DNA from: Nanobdellota archaeon
GTDB taxonomy: Archaea > Nanobdellota > Nanobdellia > Parvarchaeales > Parvarchaeaceae
DNA length: 36,027 bases
Direction of reading: 5' to 3'
NCBI GenBank assembly: GCA_021811735.1
Contig: JAJZNK010000032.1
Coordinates: forward strand, 1-36,027
Every line of letters starts with the position of its first letter. Positions within the stretch are counted from its first letter, which is position 1. Positions 9,189-18,815 of this stretch are shown here, piece after piece. The position numbers and the translations under genes are program-made. The notes beneath the pieces were generated by a model. The model was not told where the DNA came from and searched no databases. It saw nothing but the letters and a program-made list of their open reading frames with translations.

Positions 9189-10640
9189 ATGGGAAAATTT
9201 TACGTAACTACTCCAATATATTATGTGAATGATAAACCACATATAGGTCATGCTTATACGACAGTGGTGGCGGACATTTTTGCAAGATGGCACAGGCTGA
9301 TCGGTGATGATGTTTTCTTCCTTACTGGAACAGACGAGCACGGTGGAAAGATACAAAAATCTGCGTCTGAAAAGAATAAGACTCCAAAGGAGCTTGTAGA
9401 CGAAAACAGCCAGAAATATAAATTAATGTGGGAAAAACTCAATATATCTTACGATAAATTCGTAAGAACTACGGATGATTACCATGAAAAAACTGTAAAA
9501 CAGTTTATAGAAAAAGTCTGGAAAAGCGGAGACATTTACAAGGGAGAATATGAAGGATTTTACTGTTTACCAGACGAACGATACGTGTCAGAAAGCGAAC
9601 TTGTCAACGGAAAATGTCCGGATTGTGGCAGAGATGTTCAGAAAATAGCAGAGGAAGCTTATTTTTTTAGGCTTAGCAAATATAAGGAAAGGATACTATC
9701 AGCAATAAAAAATGGATTAATAGTTCCGGAAAAAAATGCAAATGAGATTCTCGCAAGACTTGAGGATGAGTTGAAAGATTTGGATATAACGAGGAAAAGC
9801 GTGTCATGGGGCATAACTTTTCCATTTGATAAAAAGCATTCAGTTTATGTTTGGTTTGATGCATTGCTTAATTATGTTAGTGCTCTAGACTGGCCTGATG
9901 GCAAACTCTTCAAAGAATTCTGGCCAGCAGATATTCACATCGTAGGAAAAGAAATAGTGTGGTTCCATTCAGTCATATGGCCGGCCATGTTGATGTCAGC
10001 AGATTTGCCTCTTCCAAAAAGGGTTATTGCTCATGGTTGGTGGACGGTAGATGGTAAAAAAATGAGCAAATCAATAGGAAACGTTGTGGATCCTATGGAA
10101 ATGTCTGATAAATATGGGGTCGATTCTTTTAGATATTTCCTTATAAAGGAGAAACCAATTTGGGAAGATGGAGATTTTTCTGAACAGGCATTGAAAAGTC
10201 GGATAAATGGAGAGTTGATGGCTGACTTGAGCAATCTAGTCGCAAGAGTCCTAACTTTGGCGGAAAGGTTTGATGGAAAGATAGAAGGCAAGCGTGAACT
10301 CGAAGGGTTTATCGACAAAAAAAGAATAGAAGAGGCATTCGATAATTACAATCTGTACGCTGCAATAAATCTAATATTTGAAGGAATACGGAAAGTAAAC
10401 AAATATTTCAATGACATGGAACCTTGGAAACTAAATGGAAATGCACTTTCTAATGTGCTTTATAACGCATTGGAGTCTATAAGGATAATCGCGATATTTT
10501 TAAAACCATTTATGCCATTGACAGCAGATAAAATAGAGGAAAAACTAGGCATAAACAATCAAAGTATAAAAGACGCATTTTTTAAGGAGTTTACAGGTAA
10601 AGTTGTAAGAGGAGAAAATCTATTCGACAAGATAAATTAG
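9189..10640 (+). CDS. metG: Methionyl-tRNA synthetase, bacterial-like short type
   Basis: FYVTTPIYYVNDKPHIGHAYTTVVADIFARWHRLIGDDVFFLTGTDEHG, KKMSKSIGNVVDP; 483 aa. Confidence 0.97.
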   Translation: MGKFYVTTPIYYVNDKPHIGHAYTTVVADIFARWHRLIGDDVFFLTGTDEHGGKIQKSASEKNKTPKELVDENSQKYKLMWEKLNISYDKFVRTTDDYHEKTVKQFIEKVWKSGDIYKGEYEGFYCLPDERYVSESELVNGKCPDCGRDVQKIAEEAYFFRLSKYKERILSAIKNGLIVPEKNANEILARLEDELKDLDITRKSVSWGITFPFDKKHSVYVWFDALLNYVSALDWPDGKLFKEFWPADIHIVGKEIVWFHSVIWPAMLMSADLPLPKRVIAHGWWTVDGKKMSKSIGNVVDPMEMSDKYGVDSFRYFLIKEKPIWEDGDFSEQALKSRINGELMADLSNLVARVLTLAERFDGKIEGKRELEGFIDKKRIEEAFDNYNLYAAINLIFEGIRKVNKYFNDMEPWKLNGNALSNVLYNALESIRIIAIFLKPFMPLTADKIEEKLGINNQSIKDAFFKEFTGKVVRGENLFDKIN

Positions 10641-10939
10641 GAAAAAGACGCTTCTGAGAAACCTTCTTTTAAAAGTATCTCTTTTACTTTATCCACATGT
10701 TCACCTTGTAGCTCTATAATACCGTCCTTAAACGTTCCTCCACAGGCTATTTTTGTCTTTAGTTTTTTTGTTAGTTCTTTAATATTTGTGGTTTTTGAGT
10801 CAAGGCCATTTATTACGGTTACTATCTTTTTGAAAGAAACTTTTTTCGTATATATTCTTATTTTCTGCGTTTCCTGTGAAATGGTTCCGCAGATACAAAG
10901 GTCTTTAGGGAGACCGCAAACGGGGCAAACTTCTGTCAT
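10637..10939 (-). CDS. Translation initiation factor aIF1 (SUI1 family)
   Basis: VCPVCGLPKDLCIC zinc motif and SUI1 core VTVINGLDSKTTNIKELTKKLKTKIACGGTFKDGIIELQGEHVDKVKEILLKEGF. Confidence 0.95.
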   Translation of the reverse strand: MTEVCPVCGLPKDLCICGTISQETQKIRIYTKKVSFKKIVTVINGLDSKTTNIKELTKKLKTKIACGGTFKDGIIELQGEHVDKVKEILLKEGFSEASFS

Positions 10940-11115
10940 TTTATCTTTTTATTTGATCCTCACAAAATTATAGTATATAATAATAGGGCAGGTATATAAA
11001 CTTTTCTCGTTGTAGTCGAAAACCATAACTCATCTAACAAGTGCTCAAATTGATCATTAAAACATCATTAATAAATATCTAGGGCAATTAGTATGTTTGA
11101 TTAGGAGATAATACT

Positions 11116-12552
11116 ATGAATGAAAATCAATTAAATATCCTTTTTTCTAATGGAATACTCGTAGATTCCTCAATAAAGGATATAAATATTTTGGACCTGG
11201 ATCTTCTTATCAAATCTCTAAAAGGGAAAAATATAACCTTCCTAGATATGGATACTTTTCATAAAGTATATTCTGGGGAGACTGCAGATGATTCTAGTGT
11301 TGAAATAGTTAAGAACTACGAGGGAGAGATATCTGAATCCAAACCAGTCAATTGGGTAAATTATTTTAATGATAGATTCTCAAGGATAAAAAATATTTTG
11401 ATAATGAAGGATCGGAGCGGATTGATGTCTCTATCAAACATAAAAAACATGCCACAAAGTTCAGATGTAAAGACAATAGCCATGGTATCTTCCGTTTCAG
11501 TGAGTCCAATTAAAAAATATACAATACTGGATATCGAAGACAATACTGGGACTTATAAGGCAATAATAACAAATTCAAATCAAGAAATCTTGGAAGATCA
11601 GGTCATTACTATAACTGGCAGAAAATACAATGATGCAATATTTGTCAAAGATATTGTGCTTCCAGATATACAGATGAAAGAAAAAACAAAACAGGAAATG
11701 GATGATGCCTTCATACTTTTTATTTCTGATATACACATAGGATCAAGGCTTTTCGTTGCCGAGGCATTCGAAAAATTCATAAAATGGATAAATGGCGATA
11801 TCTTAGAATATTCAAATATAGCTAAACTCGTAAAGTTCATCGTTTTAAATGGCGATTTAATAGACGGAATAGGAGTTTATCCTGACCAGGAAAAAGAACT
11901 TGGAATAAAGGATCTAAAAGGGCAATATGACAAGCTTTATGAGTATCTCGATAGAATCCCAAAACATATTAAGATTCTGATCTCTCAAGGAAATCATGAC
12001 GCTACGCATATCGCAGAACCACAGCCAAAACTGGACAGAAGTTTCGCAGGCAGCTTGTATAATCTTAAAAATGGGATTTTTCTGTCAAATCCTTATCAAG
12101 TAAATCTTACAGTCAGCAAAACAAAAATAAATCTCCTTTCTTATCATGGATTTAGCATTCCTTATTATGCCAACAAAATACCCAAATACAGTAAGATGGA
12201 TGCTGAAGATATAGAAAGCATAATGAAGATAATGCTGAAGTCAAGACATCTGGCACCTTCACATGGCTCAACACAGCTTATGCCACTTCCTATGGACTAT
12301 TTAGTTATTGATGAAACTCCAGATATATTTGCTACAGGCCACATACACAAGACATTAGCCTCAATTTACAAAGGGACAGTCCTTATAAACTCATCCTGCT
12401 GGCAGCACCAAACATCATACCAAAAAAAGTATGGTATGGTTCCGGATGTTGCAAAGATACCTATAGTAAATCTGCGTGATAAAAGCTTCCAGATACTAGA
12501 CTTTTTGGGTGACAAGGTGCAGATTTACAAAAAAGGCTTGAAGGAGGTTTGA
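11116..12552 (+). CDS. polB: DNA polymerase D small subunit (DP1)
   Basis: OB-fold then calcineurin-like phosphoesterase motifs FISDIHIGS, LNGDLIDG, SQGNHDATH, LSYHG, ATGHIH. Confidence 0.95.
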   Translation: MNENQLNILFSNGILVDSSIKDINILDLDLLIKSLKGKNITFLDMDTFHKVYSGETADDSSVEIVKNYEGEISESKPVNWVNYFNDRFSRIKNILIMKDRSGLMSLSNIKNMPQSSDVKTIAMVSSVSVSPIKKYTILDIEDNTGTYKAIITNSNQEILEDQVITITGRKYNDAIFVKDIVLPDIQMKEKTKQEMDDAFILFISDIHIGSRLFVAEAFEKFIKWINGDILEYSNIAKLVKFIVLNGDLIDGIGVYPDQEKELGIKDLKGQYDKLYEYLDRIPKHIKILISQGNHDATHIAEPQPKLDRSFAGSLYNLKNGIFLSNPYQVNLTVSKTKINLLSYHGFSIPYYANKIPKYSKMDAEDIESIMKIMLKSRHLAPSHGSTQLMPLPMDYLVIDETPDIFATGHIHKTLASIYKGTVLINSSCWQHQTSYQKKYGMVPDVAKIPIVNLRDKSFQILDFLGDKVQIYKKGLKEV

Positions 12553-13166
12553 TGGTAGGAAAAATAATTGTGATAGAAGGGATAGATGGCGCTGGAAAGG
12601 CGACCCAGGTCAAGCTTTTGAAACAAGAGTTGGAGAAGGCAGGCAGAAAAGTTTCAACTTATTCCTACCCAGATTACTCCTCAGTATATGGTGAAAGGAT
12701 AAAATCATTTCTTTATAAAAAGATCGACATAAACGTTGATGAACTCTTTTTGTTGTATCAGATTGACATGGTAAAAGACCGCTCAAGAATACTCAAGGCG
12801 ATAGAAGAAGAACAATACGTTGTAATGGATAGATACGTTTTTTCAACGATAGCCTATCAATCTGCGGGCGGATTTGATTATGAGACTGCTAAAAAACTTG
12901 TCAAGTTTATTGGCATGCCAGTTCCGGATGTAGTTTTTTATGTAGATATCTCAGCTGATATTTCTATGTATAGAAAAGAGAAACAAAAAGGCAAAATAGA
13001 TATCGACAAATTTGAAAGCAACAAATCCTTTCTCTCAAGGGTTTCTTCATATTACAAAAAACTTCTCGATGAAAATTTTTATTCTAAAAAATGGGAACGA
13101 ATAGACGGAAACCTAAATATAGAGGAGATAAACGATTTAATTACAAAAAAATTAAATGAATTATGA
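12549..13166 (+). CDS. tmk: Thymidylate kinase
   Basis: IVIEGIDGAGKATQ P-loop, VVMDRYVFSTIAYQ; overlaps upstream stop by 4 bp. Confidence 0.92.
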   Translation: MMVGKIIVIEGIDGAGKATQVKLLKQELEKAGRKVSTYSYPDYSSVYGERIKSFLYKKIDINVDELFLLYQIDMVKDRSRILKAIEEEQYVVMDRYVFSTIAYQSAGGFDYETAKKLVKFIGMPVPDVVFYVDISADISMYRKEKQKGKIDIDKFESNKSFLSRVSSYYKKLLDENFYSKKWERIDGNLNIEEINDLITKKLNEL

Positions 13167-13783
13167 AAGGCAAATTTATAGTTATAGAAGGGATAGACAA
13201 TGCTGGTATAGGCACGCAATCTGTCTTTCTAGCCGAACATCTAAGAAAAAACGGCCTTAAAGTGCTGCTTACAAAGGAGCCTACAAATGGTTTGTTAGGC
13301 GGCATATCAAAAGCTGTACTCAACAAAGAAATAGACCTATCCGGCAAAGCATTGCAGCTCCTTTTTTGTGCAGATAGAGCTCATCATCTGGCCTCTGAAA
13401 TAGAACCAGCAATGAACGCCGGTTCAAACATAATCTGTGACAGATACTTTTTTTCTACACTGGCATACGGATTTGCATCAAATATAAATTATAAATGGTT
13501 AAGGTCCGTCAACATAAGCTTCCGCAAACCGGATCTCGGTATATATTTAGATGTAGATCCAAAAACCGCATTATCACGTATGCCAAAAGGGGAGGACAGA
13601 TTGCAGCTTTTTGATAATCTACAGAAACTTTCAAAAGTAAGACAAGCGTACATTTCTATTTCAAAGGAATTTCACTTGAAAAAAGTAGATGCAAATAAGA
13701 GTATAGACGAAGTAAGCCAAAGAATAAATAATATCGTTGATAAATTCTTGAATATAAAGGACTCACACCCTTATGCAAATTAG
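13163..13783 (+). CDS. Second thymidylate-kinase-like protein with degenerate Walker A
   Basis: FIVIEGIDNAGIGTQ (no P-loop Lys), TKEPTNGLLGG, LFCADRAHHLA, IICDRYFFSTLAYG; overlaps tmk by 4 bp. Confidence 0.88.
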   Translation: MKGKFIVIEGIDNAGIGTQSVFLAEHLRKNGLKVLLTKEPTNGLLGGISKAVLNKEIDLSGKALQLLFCADRAHHLASEIEPAMNAGSNIICDRYFFSTLAYGFASNINYKWLRSVNISFRKPDLGIYLDVDPKTALSRMPKGEDRLQLFDNLQKLSKVRQAYISISKEFHLKKVDANKSIDEVSQRINNIVDKFLNIKDSHPYAN

Positions 13784-16700
13784 ATCAAAAAGCCAGTCAT
13801 CATTGGAATACCTCATAGTGATGGGTGTAGCGATATTTATCCTTGTTACTGCAATTTCATATTCAATTTATTATCAAGTAGGTTATAACTCAGCAAGCAC
13901 TTCCCAAGATCTTCAACTCGCGGCTACGAGTATATCAAATGCAGTAACGGCAGTATCGGGAGGCGAAATAGGTTCTTCGCAACAGTTTAGCTTCAGTTCT
14001 CCAGGATTATCGCTCACATCATCAATCTGCAATACCTCTCTATCCTTGAATTTTGCAGGTGAACAAGCATCCCAATCACTTTCGATGTATACTACAGGAG
14101 AGCTTCCAGTTAACTCCGGCACATATCAAGGCAATGTAAAATTGGTGAAGGAAAACGGGCAGTCACAAGCTCAATTAACCATGGACCTTCCTATATCATA
14201 CATATCGACATCCTACACTTACAACCCTTCAAGCATATTTTATAACGTATCCTTTTTAGATACGTCTGGTAATTTAGTTGGGGATGTAAATTTTACCGTT
14301 ATAATATATAACAATAATAAAATAGTTGCAGAACAAAACGAAACAACAATTTCTGGTTATTATTCTGGTAGCATAATACCTACAAATGGTCAGTTCTCTT
14401 CTAATTCAATAGCGGAGATTTATGTGGAGGATTTGGGGATAATAAGTCCTTCTTGCTTCCTTCCCCAAAAACTGCTTTTTGTTCCGGGCAATGTTTTAAA
14501 TTTTCTTCCGCTAGAAATTTCTAATAATCAAAATTTATCCACCTCAAATCCTTTTCAGCAGGAACTTACAATAAACTCTGCTAATTATCAGCAGTACGAA
14601 GCTTCAAACCTGCAAAATGTTGAGTTCTTTTTTCCAAATGGAACAATTATTAATTCATGGTTAGAATCGGGAAATTCAAATACTGATACCAGTACCGTGT
14701 ACTGGTTAAAGATAGCTGGAATACCTGCTCATTCATCAGAAACAATATATATGGGATTTGCATCGAAATCATCGAATATTTTCAACACGACAAATGATGG
14801 CGAAGCTCCACAATTGTCTTCAACATATGCACAGTATGATAACGGGGCGAATGTATTTCTTGATTATTTTTCGGGTGATTCATCTGCTGGATGGACAACA
14901 GCTGGAACAAGTGGGCAGACCACTTCAGCTCCGTCCGGATCTCCTTTCGGCACAAATGCGCTTTATGCGCTGGATTCTGGGGGAAATTATATGTACACTC
15001 ACGCAACAGGTCAATCTACCAATATGGTAATTGAATATTATACTTATATTAACAATTTAAATGATGTTTTCTTTTTGGTTAATTCAGCAGGGACTGGACA
15101 ATTAGCACGTCAGGGCAGTGGTGGGGGCTGGTACGGAATTGCATCAACTTCATCCTGGACGGCTTGGAACGCACCTCCAGATACGGGAGTATGGAGCGGA
15201 GAATGGGTTTTATCTGCTGTGGTAGTATCAGGCGGCATTGCACAACAATACCTTTCCACGACTCTTGGAAACTACGGAAGTGAAATCGGCCAGAATCCTT
15301 CAAATTCATATACTGTTGCAAATAATGGTAATTATCTTGGATTGATCGGTGACAGTGCGAGCTCTTCCGATGAATATTGGAACGGGATAATAGTGCGTGC
15401 CTACCCTCCAAACGGTGTGATGCCTTCTGTAACAGTAGGAAGTGTGCAACCACAGATAACAGTTTTTGTAAATGGAGTTAAAGACGGAAATAATGGTATA
15501 GCGCAAAGCACTTCGATGAATATAACTGCTTTCGGCGTACATGCTAGTCACATAGGATTAATAATAAATGGTTCTGTTGTAGTTCCTCTAGGTTCAGCCA
15601 GTTTATCATATCAAAAAAGCATGCCAGCTGGATTATATAATATAACTGTATTTTCCAATCAGTCAAGGCTAGCGAATCAAACATATTGGGAAGCGGTTGC
15701 CAACATACCAAATGGTGTAACCAATTTTGTTCCCATCTCAATAACCAATCAGCAATCTTTGGCAACATCTTCTCCCTTCCAGCAAAATATCTCGATAGAT
15801 TCGTTTGCGTATAAGAAATTCGAAAATCAAAGTTTGACCAATGTAGAGTTTTTCACCCCAATTGGAACGGTAATACCCTCATGGCTCGAATCGGGAGATA
15901 TGGCTAAGTTTAATGGCAACTCCTATGCAAACCTGCCTGAAAATTTCCCTTTTGTGGCCGCAGGATCATTTACAATAAGTGTCTGGTTTAAGACCACTAG
16001 TGATGGAGTGGTATTATGGAATGGGAATACTGAACAGGCTTCAACTGCAGGCACATATTCACCTATTATATATGTAAACACGAATGGAGATTTGGCAGGT
16101 GGTGATTGGGTTGGAAACCAGCCGTTCAATACGAACGATTTTGTTGCAAATGGGCAATGGAATTTCGTTACCATAACCCAAACTTCTAGTGAACAGATAC
16201 TATATTTGAATGGAAATGAAATAGCCTCCCATTCTAGTTCTTCTGTACAGGCTGTAAACCCAGTTTATTGGACTATAGGGGAAGGTTATGCTGGTGGGTG
16301 GTCTAACACAAATAATAGTAATTTTTATTTTAATGGGTATATATCAAATATACAGTTCTATAACCAAGTGTTTTCATCATCGAAAGTAGCTTTGCTTTAT
16401 GATGAGGGAATTGCAGGGTCTCCATTAAACAGTTCTGGGCTTATTGCGTGGTATTTGCTTTCTGGTAATGGTAATCAACAAAATGGTAACAATAACCTTC
16501 TACTAACTAACGTTCAATTTAAAGGAGTCTCCTCAGTAAGTACCTCTACAAATTATTGGTTGAAGTTGGGAACCATTAACCCACAGCAATCATATATAGC
16601 GTTTATGGGCTTTGTCCCGCCTAACAGAAATCTATTCAACACGACAAATGATGGTGAAGCTCCAAAACTGTCCCCTATTTATGGAGAGTATAATGATATA

Positions 16701-17363
16701 GGTAATGTAATGGATTCAGGGCTTATATATCAAATCTATTTTGATAATAGTGGATCATGCAACTCACAATCTTATCAGACCCAATTATATAATGCTAATT
16801 TAGGCGATGGAACGACTGTATCAGGATGCGCTAGCATGGTGTCTAGCACAAGTCCATTTACAACTCTACTTTCAGGGACTACTCAAAGTGTCAACGGAAA
16901 CAATCAAAACAATGTTATAATAAACTATCAATCAGGTTATAGTGGTGGGTCCCCATATCCTAACCCACCAGTTTCAAACGTAGGAAATTCTTGGGATATA
17001 AAGGCAATCGGTTGGGCTGAGTTGTCTTCATCGACTACATTTTCTGAATTTTCAGACGACGGAATAACACTCAGTTATGCAAATTTATCAGTTTCCGATA
17101 GCAATGGTCAAAATTGGTTGGGAAGTACATCAAGTCCAAATAATCTTATTAGTGGCTGGGTTCCACAGGGCGGCACACAATATAACAGTGCAGCTGTTCC
17201 CGAAGGAGTGTACCGTTTGGAGATGGACTATTTCGAATATGGGGGAGGATCATATACAGCTTTATGGTCGAATAATCCTGTGAACTATTATCATGCGGCA
17301 TATCCTCCAAATGGAGTAATGCCATTAGAAATAGTAGGTCCTTTTAATGGCAAAGTAAGCTAA
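13773..17363 (+). CDS. Large surface protein: class III pilin-like signal, DUF2341-like x2, LamG/ConA-like and PA14-like domains
   Basis: KSQSSLEYLIVMGVAIFILVTAISYSIYY N-terminus; paired ...SWLESG...YWLK...FNTTNDGEAPxLS blocks; SFTISVWFKTTSDGVVLWNG (LamG-like); GLIYQIYFDNSG...YRLEMDYFEYGGGSYTALWSN (PA14-like). Confidence 0.85.
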   Translation: MQIRSKSQSSLEYLIVMGVAIFILVTAISYSIYYQVGYNSASTSQDLQLAATSISNAVTAVSGGEIGSSQQFSFSSPGLSLTSSICNTSLSLNFAGEQASQSLSMYTTGELPVNSGTYQGNVKLVKENGQSQAQLTMDLPISYISTSYTYNPSSIFYNVSFLDTSGNLVGDVNFTVIIYNNNKIVAEQNETTISGYYSGSIIPTNGQFSSNSIAEIYVEDLGIISPSCFLPQKLLFVPGNVLNFLPLEISNNQNLSTSNPFQQELTINSANYQQYEASNLQNVEFFFPNGTIINSWLESGNSNTDTSTVYWLKIAGIPAHSSETIYMGFASKSSNIFNTTNDGEAPQLSSTYAQYDNGANVFLDYFSGDSSAGWTTAGTSGQTTSAPSGSPFGTNALYALDSGGNYMYTHATGQSTNMVIEYYTYINNLNDVFFLVNSAGTGQLARQGSGGGWYGIASTSSWTAWNAPPDTGVWSGEWVLSAVVVSGGIAQQYLSTTLGNYGSEIGQNPSNSYTVANNGNYLGLIGDSASSSDEYWNGIIVRAYPPNGVMPSVTVGSVQPQITVFVNGVKDGNNGIAQSTSMNITAFGVHASHIGLIINGSVVVPLGSASLSYQKSMPAGLYNITVFSNQSRLANQTYWEAVANIPNGVTNFVPISITNQQSLATSSPFQQNISIDSFAYKKFENQSLTNVEFFTPIGTVIPSWLESGDMAKFNGNSYANLPENFPFVAAGSFTISVWFKTTSDGVVLWNGNTEQASTAGTYSPIIYVNTNGDLAGGDWVGNQPFNTNDFVANGQWNFVTITQTSSEQILYLNGNEIASHSSSSVQAVNPVYWTIGEGYAGGWSNTNNSNFYFNGYISNIQFYNQVFSSSKVALLYDEGIAGSPLNSSGLIAWYLLSGNGNQQNGNNNLLLTNVQFKGVSSVSTSTNYWLKLGTINPQQSYIAFMGFVPPNRNLFNTTNDGEAPKLSPIYGEYNDIGNVMDSGLIYQIYFDNSGSCNSQSYQTQLYNANLGDGTTVSGCASMVSSTSPFTTLLSGTTQSVNGNNQNNVIINYQSGYSGGSPYPNPPVSNVGNSWDIKAIGWAELSSSTTFSEFSDDGITLSYANLSVSDSNGQNWLGSTSSPNNLISGWVPQGGTQYNSAAVPEGVYRLEMDYFEYGGGSYTALWSNNPVNYYHAAYPPNGVMPLEIVGPFNGKVS

Positions 17364-17365
17364 TG

Positions 17366-17372
17366 TATAAAT
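17366..17372 (+). promoter_or_regulatory. Putative TATA box for pyruvate kinase gene (leaderless spacing)
   Basis: TATAAAT about 26 nt upstream of ATG 17395. Confidence 0.5.
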
Positions 17373-17394
17373 CCTGCCATATCTTAAGTAGTGT

Positions 17395-18738
17395 ATGGGT
17401 TCGAATAGTGTAAAAACAGTTGTTACGGTTGGGCCGGCGTGCGATTCCTATGAACTACTCAAAAGACTTATACTAGGTGGCGCGGATGTATTTAGATTTA
17501 ATTTATCACATGGCAACGAGGATTATTTTAGAAAGGCAGTGTCAAATCTAAGGAAAGCGGAAGAGGACACAAAAAGAAAGATTCTGGTGTTTTTTGATCT
17601 TCCAGGTCCAAAGTTAAGGACAGGGAAAGTTCACGGAGACAGGCTGGAGATAAAGGAAGGAACCGAATATACTTTTGGTAAACACGGCCAAATACAAATA
17701 TCAGATGATATACTTAAGATAATAAACATGAAAAGTAAGATATTGCTTTCGGATGGTAAAATTGAATTTAAACCCATACGAAAAGAAATGGGCCTACTAG
17801 TTGCAAGGGCCTTAAATAATGGTACGATGCTTGATGAGCAAAGCATAAACTTTAAAGGGATATCCTATCCTGGTAGATATCCCACAAAGAAAGACGAAGA
17901 AGGGATAAAATTCGGGTTAAGTCTGGGGATAAACGCTTTTGCCCTTTCATTTATAGCGAGTGCAAAGGATATAGCTTCAGCAAGAAAAATCGCAGGAGAG
18001 AACAGCACACTTATCGCAAAAATAGAGCGGATAGAAGCCGTAAAGCATTTTGATGATATCGTACACGAGGCAGACATTGTCATGATTGCAAGGGGCGATT
18101 TGGGTTTAAATATAGACATCGCAGATCTACCGGAGATACAGAAAAAATTATTGGCTATATGTAACGAAAACAGCAAGCCAGTAATCACGGCAACACAGAT
18201 GCTGGAATCAATGACTAATAATGTAATGCCTACTAGGGCAGAAGCGGACGATGTGTTCACTGCTATAAGCGAGGGTACCGACGCAGTGATGCTTTCAGAG
18301 GAAACCGCGATAGGATCTTACCCTTTGAAAGCATTGAAGATGCTAAAACGTATAATATCCAAATATCACTACTCTTGGACTTTAAAGCGATATAAAATAA
18401 CAGATGAACATGATGCTATTTTAAATTCAGCAATTGATCTTGCCATAAGCACAAAAATAAACAAGATAATAACTTTTACACCTTCTGGGAGAAGCGCCTT
18501 CCGTCTTTCAAGATATCATCTTCCTATCGAAATAGTCGCGGTTACAGATAATATTTCGACATTTTCCAAGCTTTTCTTCAGTAGAAACGTAAAGGGGGTT
18601 TTTGTAAAAAGCCTTAGGGATGAGGAGAAGAGACTTATGCAGATAGCCAAGGCACACAGAATCAAAAAGGCCATTATTGTCTCGGGTTTATCCCTAAGCG
18701 AAAACTCCACCGAGAATGTGAGGATAATAAGTTTTTAG
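17395..18738 (+). CDS. pyk: Pyruvate kinase
   Basis: KTVVTVGPAC, FRFNLSHG, FFDLPGPKLRTG, IARGDLGLNI, ATQMLESM motifs. Confidence 0.97.
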   Translation: MGSNSVKTVVTVGPACDSYELLKRLILGGADVFRFNLSHGNEDYFRKAVSNLRKAEEDTKRKILVFFDLPGPKLRTGKVHGDRLEIKEGTEYTFGKHGQIQISDDILKIINMKSKILLSDGKIEFKPIRKEMGLLVARALNNGTMLDEQSINFKGISYPGRYPTKKDEEGIKFGLSLGINAFALSFIASAKDIASARKIAGENSTLIAKIERIEAVKHFDDIVHEADIVMIARGDLGLNIDIADLPEIQKKLLAICNENSKPVITATQMLESMTNNVMPTRAEADDVFTAISEGTDAVMLSEETAIGSYPLKALKMLKRIISKYHYSWTLKRYKITDEHDAILNSAIDLAISTKINKIITFTPSGRSAFRLSRYHLPIEIVAVTDNISTFSKLFFSRNVKGVFVKSLRDEEKRLMQIAKAHRIKKAIIVSGLSLSENSTENVRIISF

Positions 18739-18815
18739 TTACAAAATCAAAAACATTAATCTATTTAAAGCTAAAAAATCTATATCTGTAAATAAAACAC
18801 TTGTGACTAATACTT

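Noticed and set aside
9090-9356. 88-aa - strand ORF covering the tRNA and metG start
   Set aside because: Overlaps the initiator tRNA and conserved MetRS N-terminus; matches the common tRNA-antisense artefact pattern (...GFEPHDLWVMSP...).
17865-18260. 131-aa - strand ORF opposite pyruvate kinase
   Set aside because: Shadow of a strongly conserved gene; hydrophobic composition is a by-product of the opposite strand.
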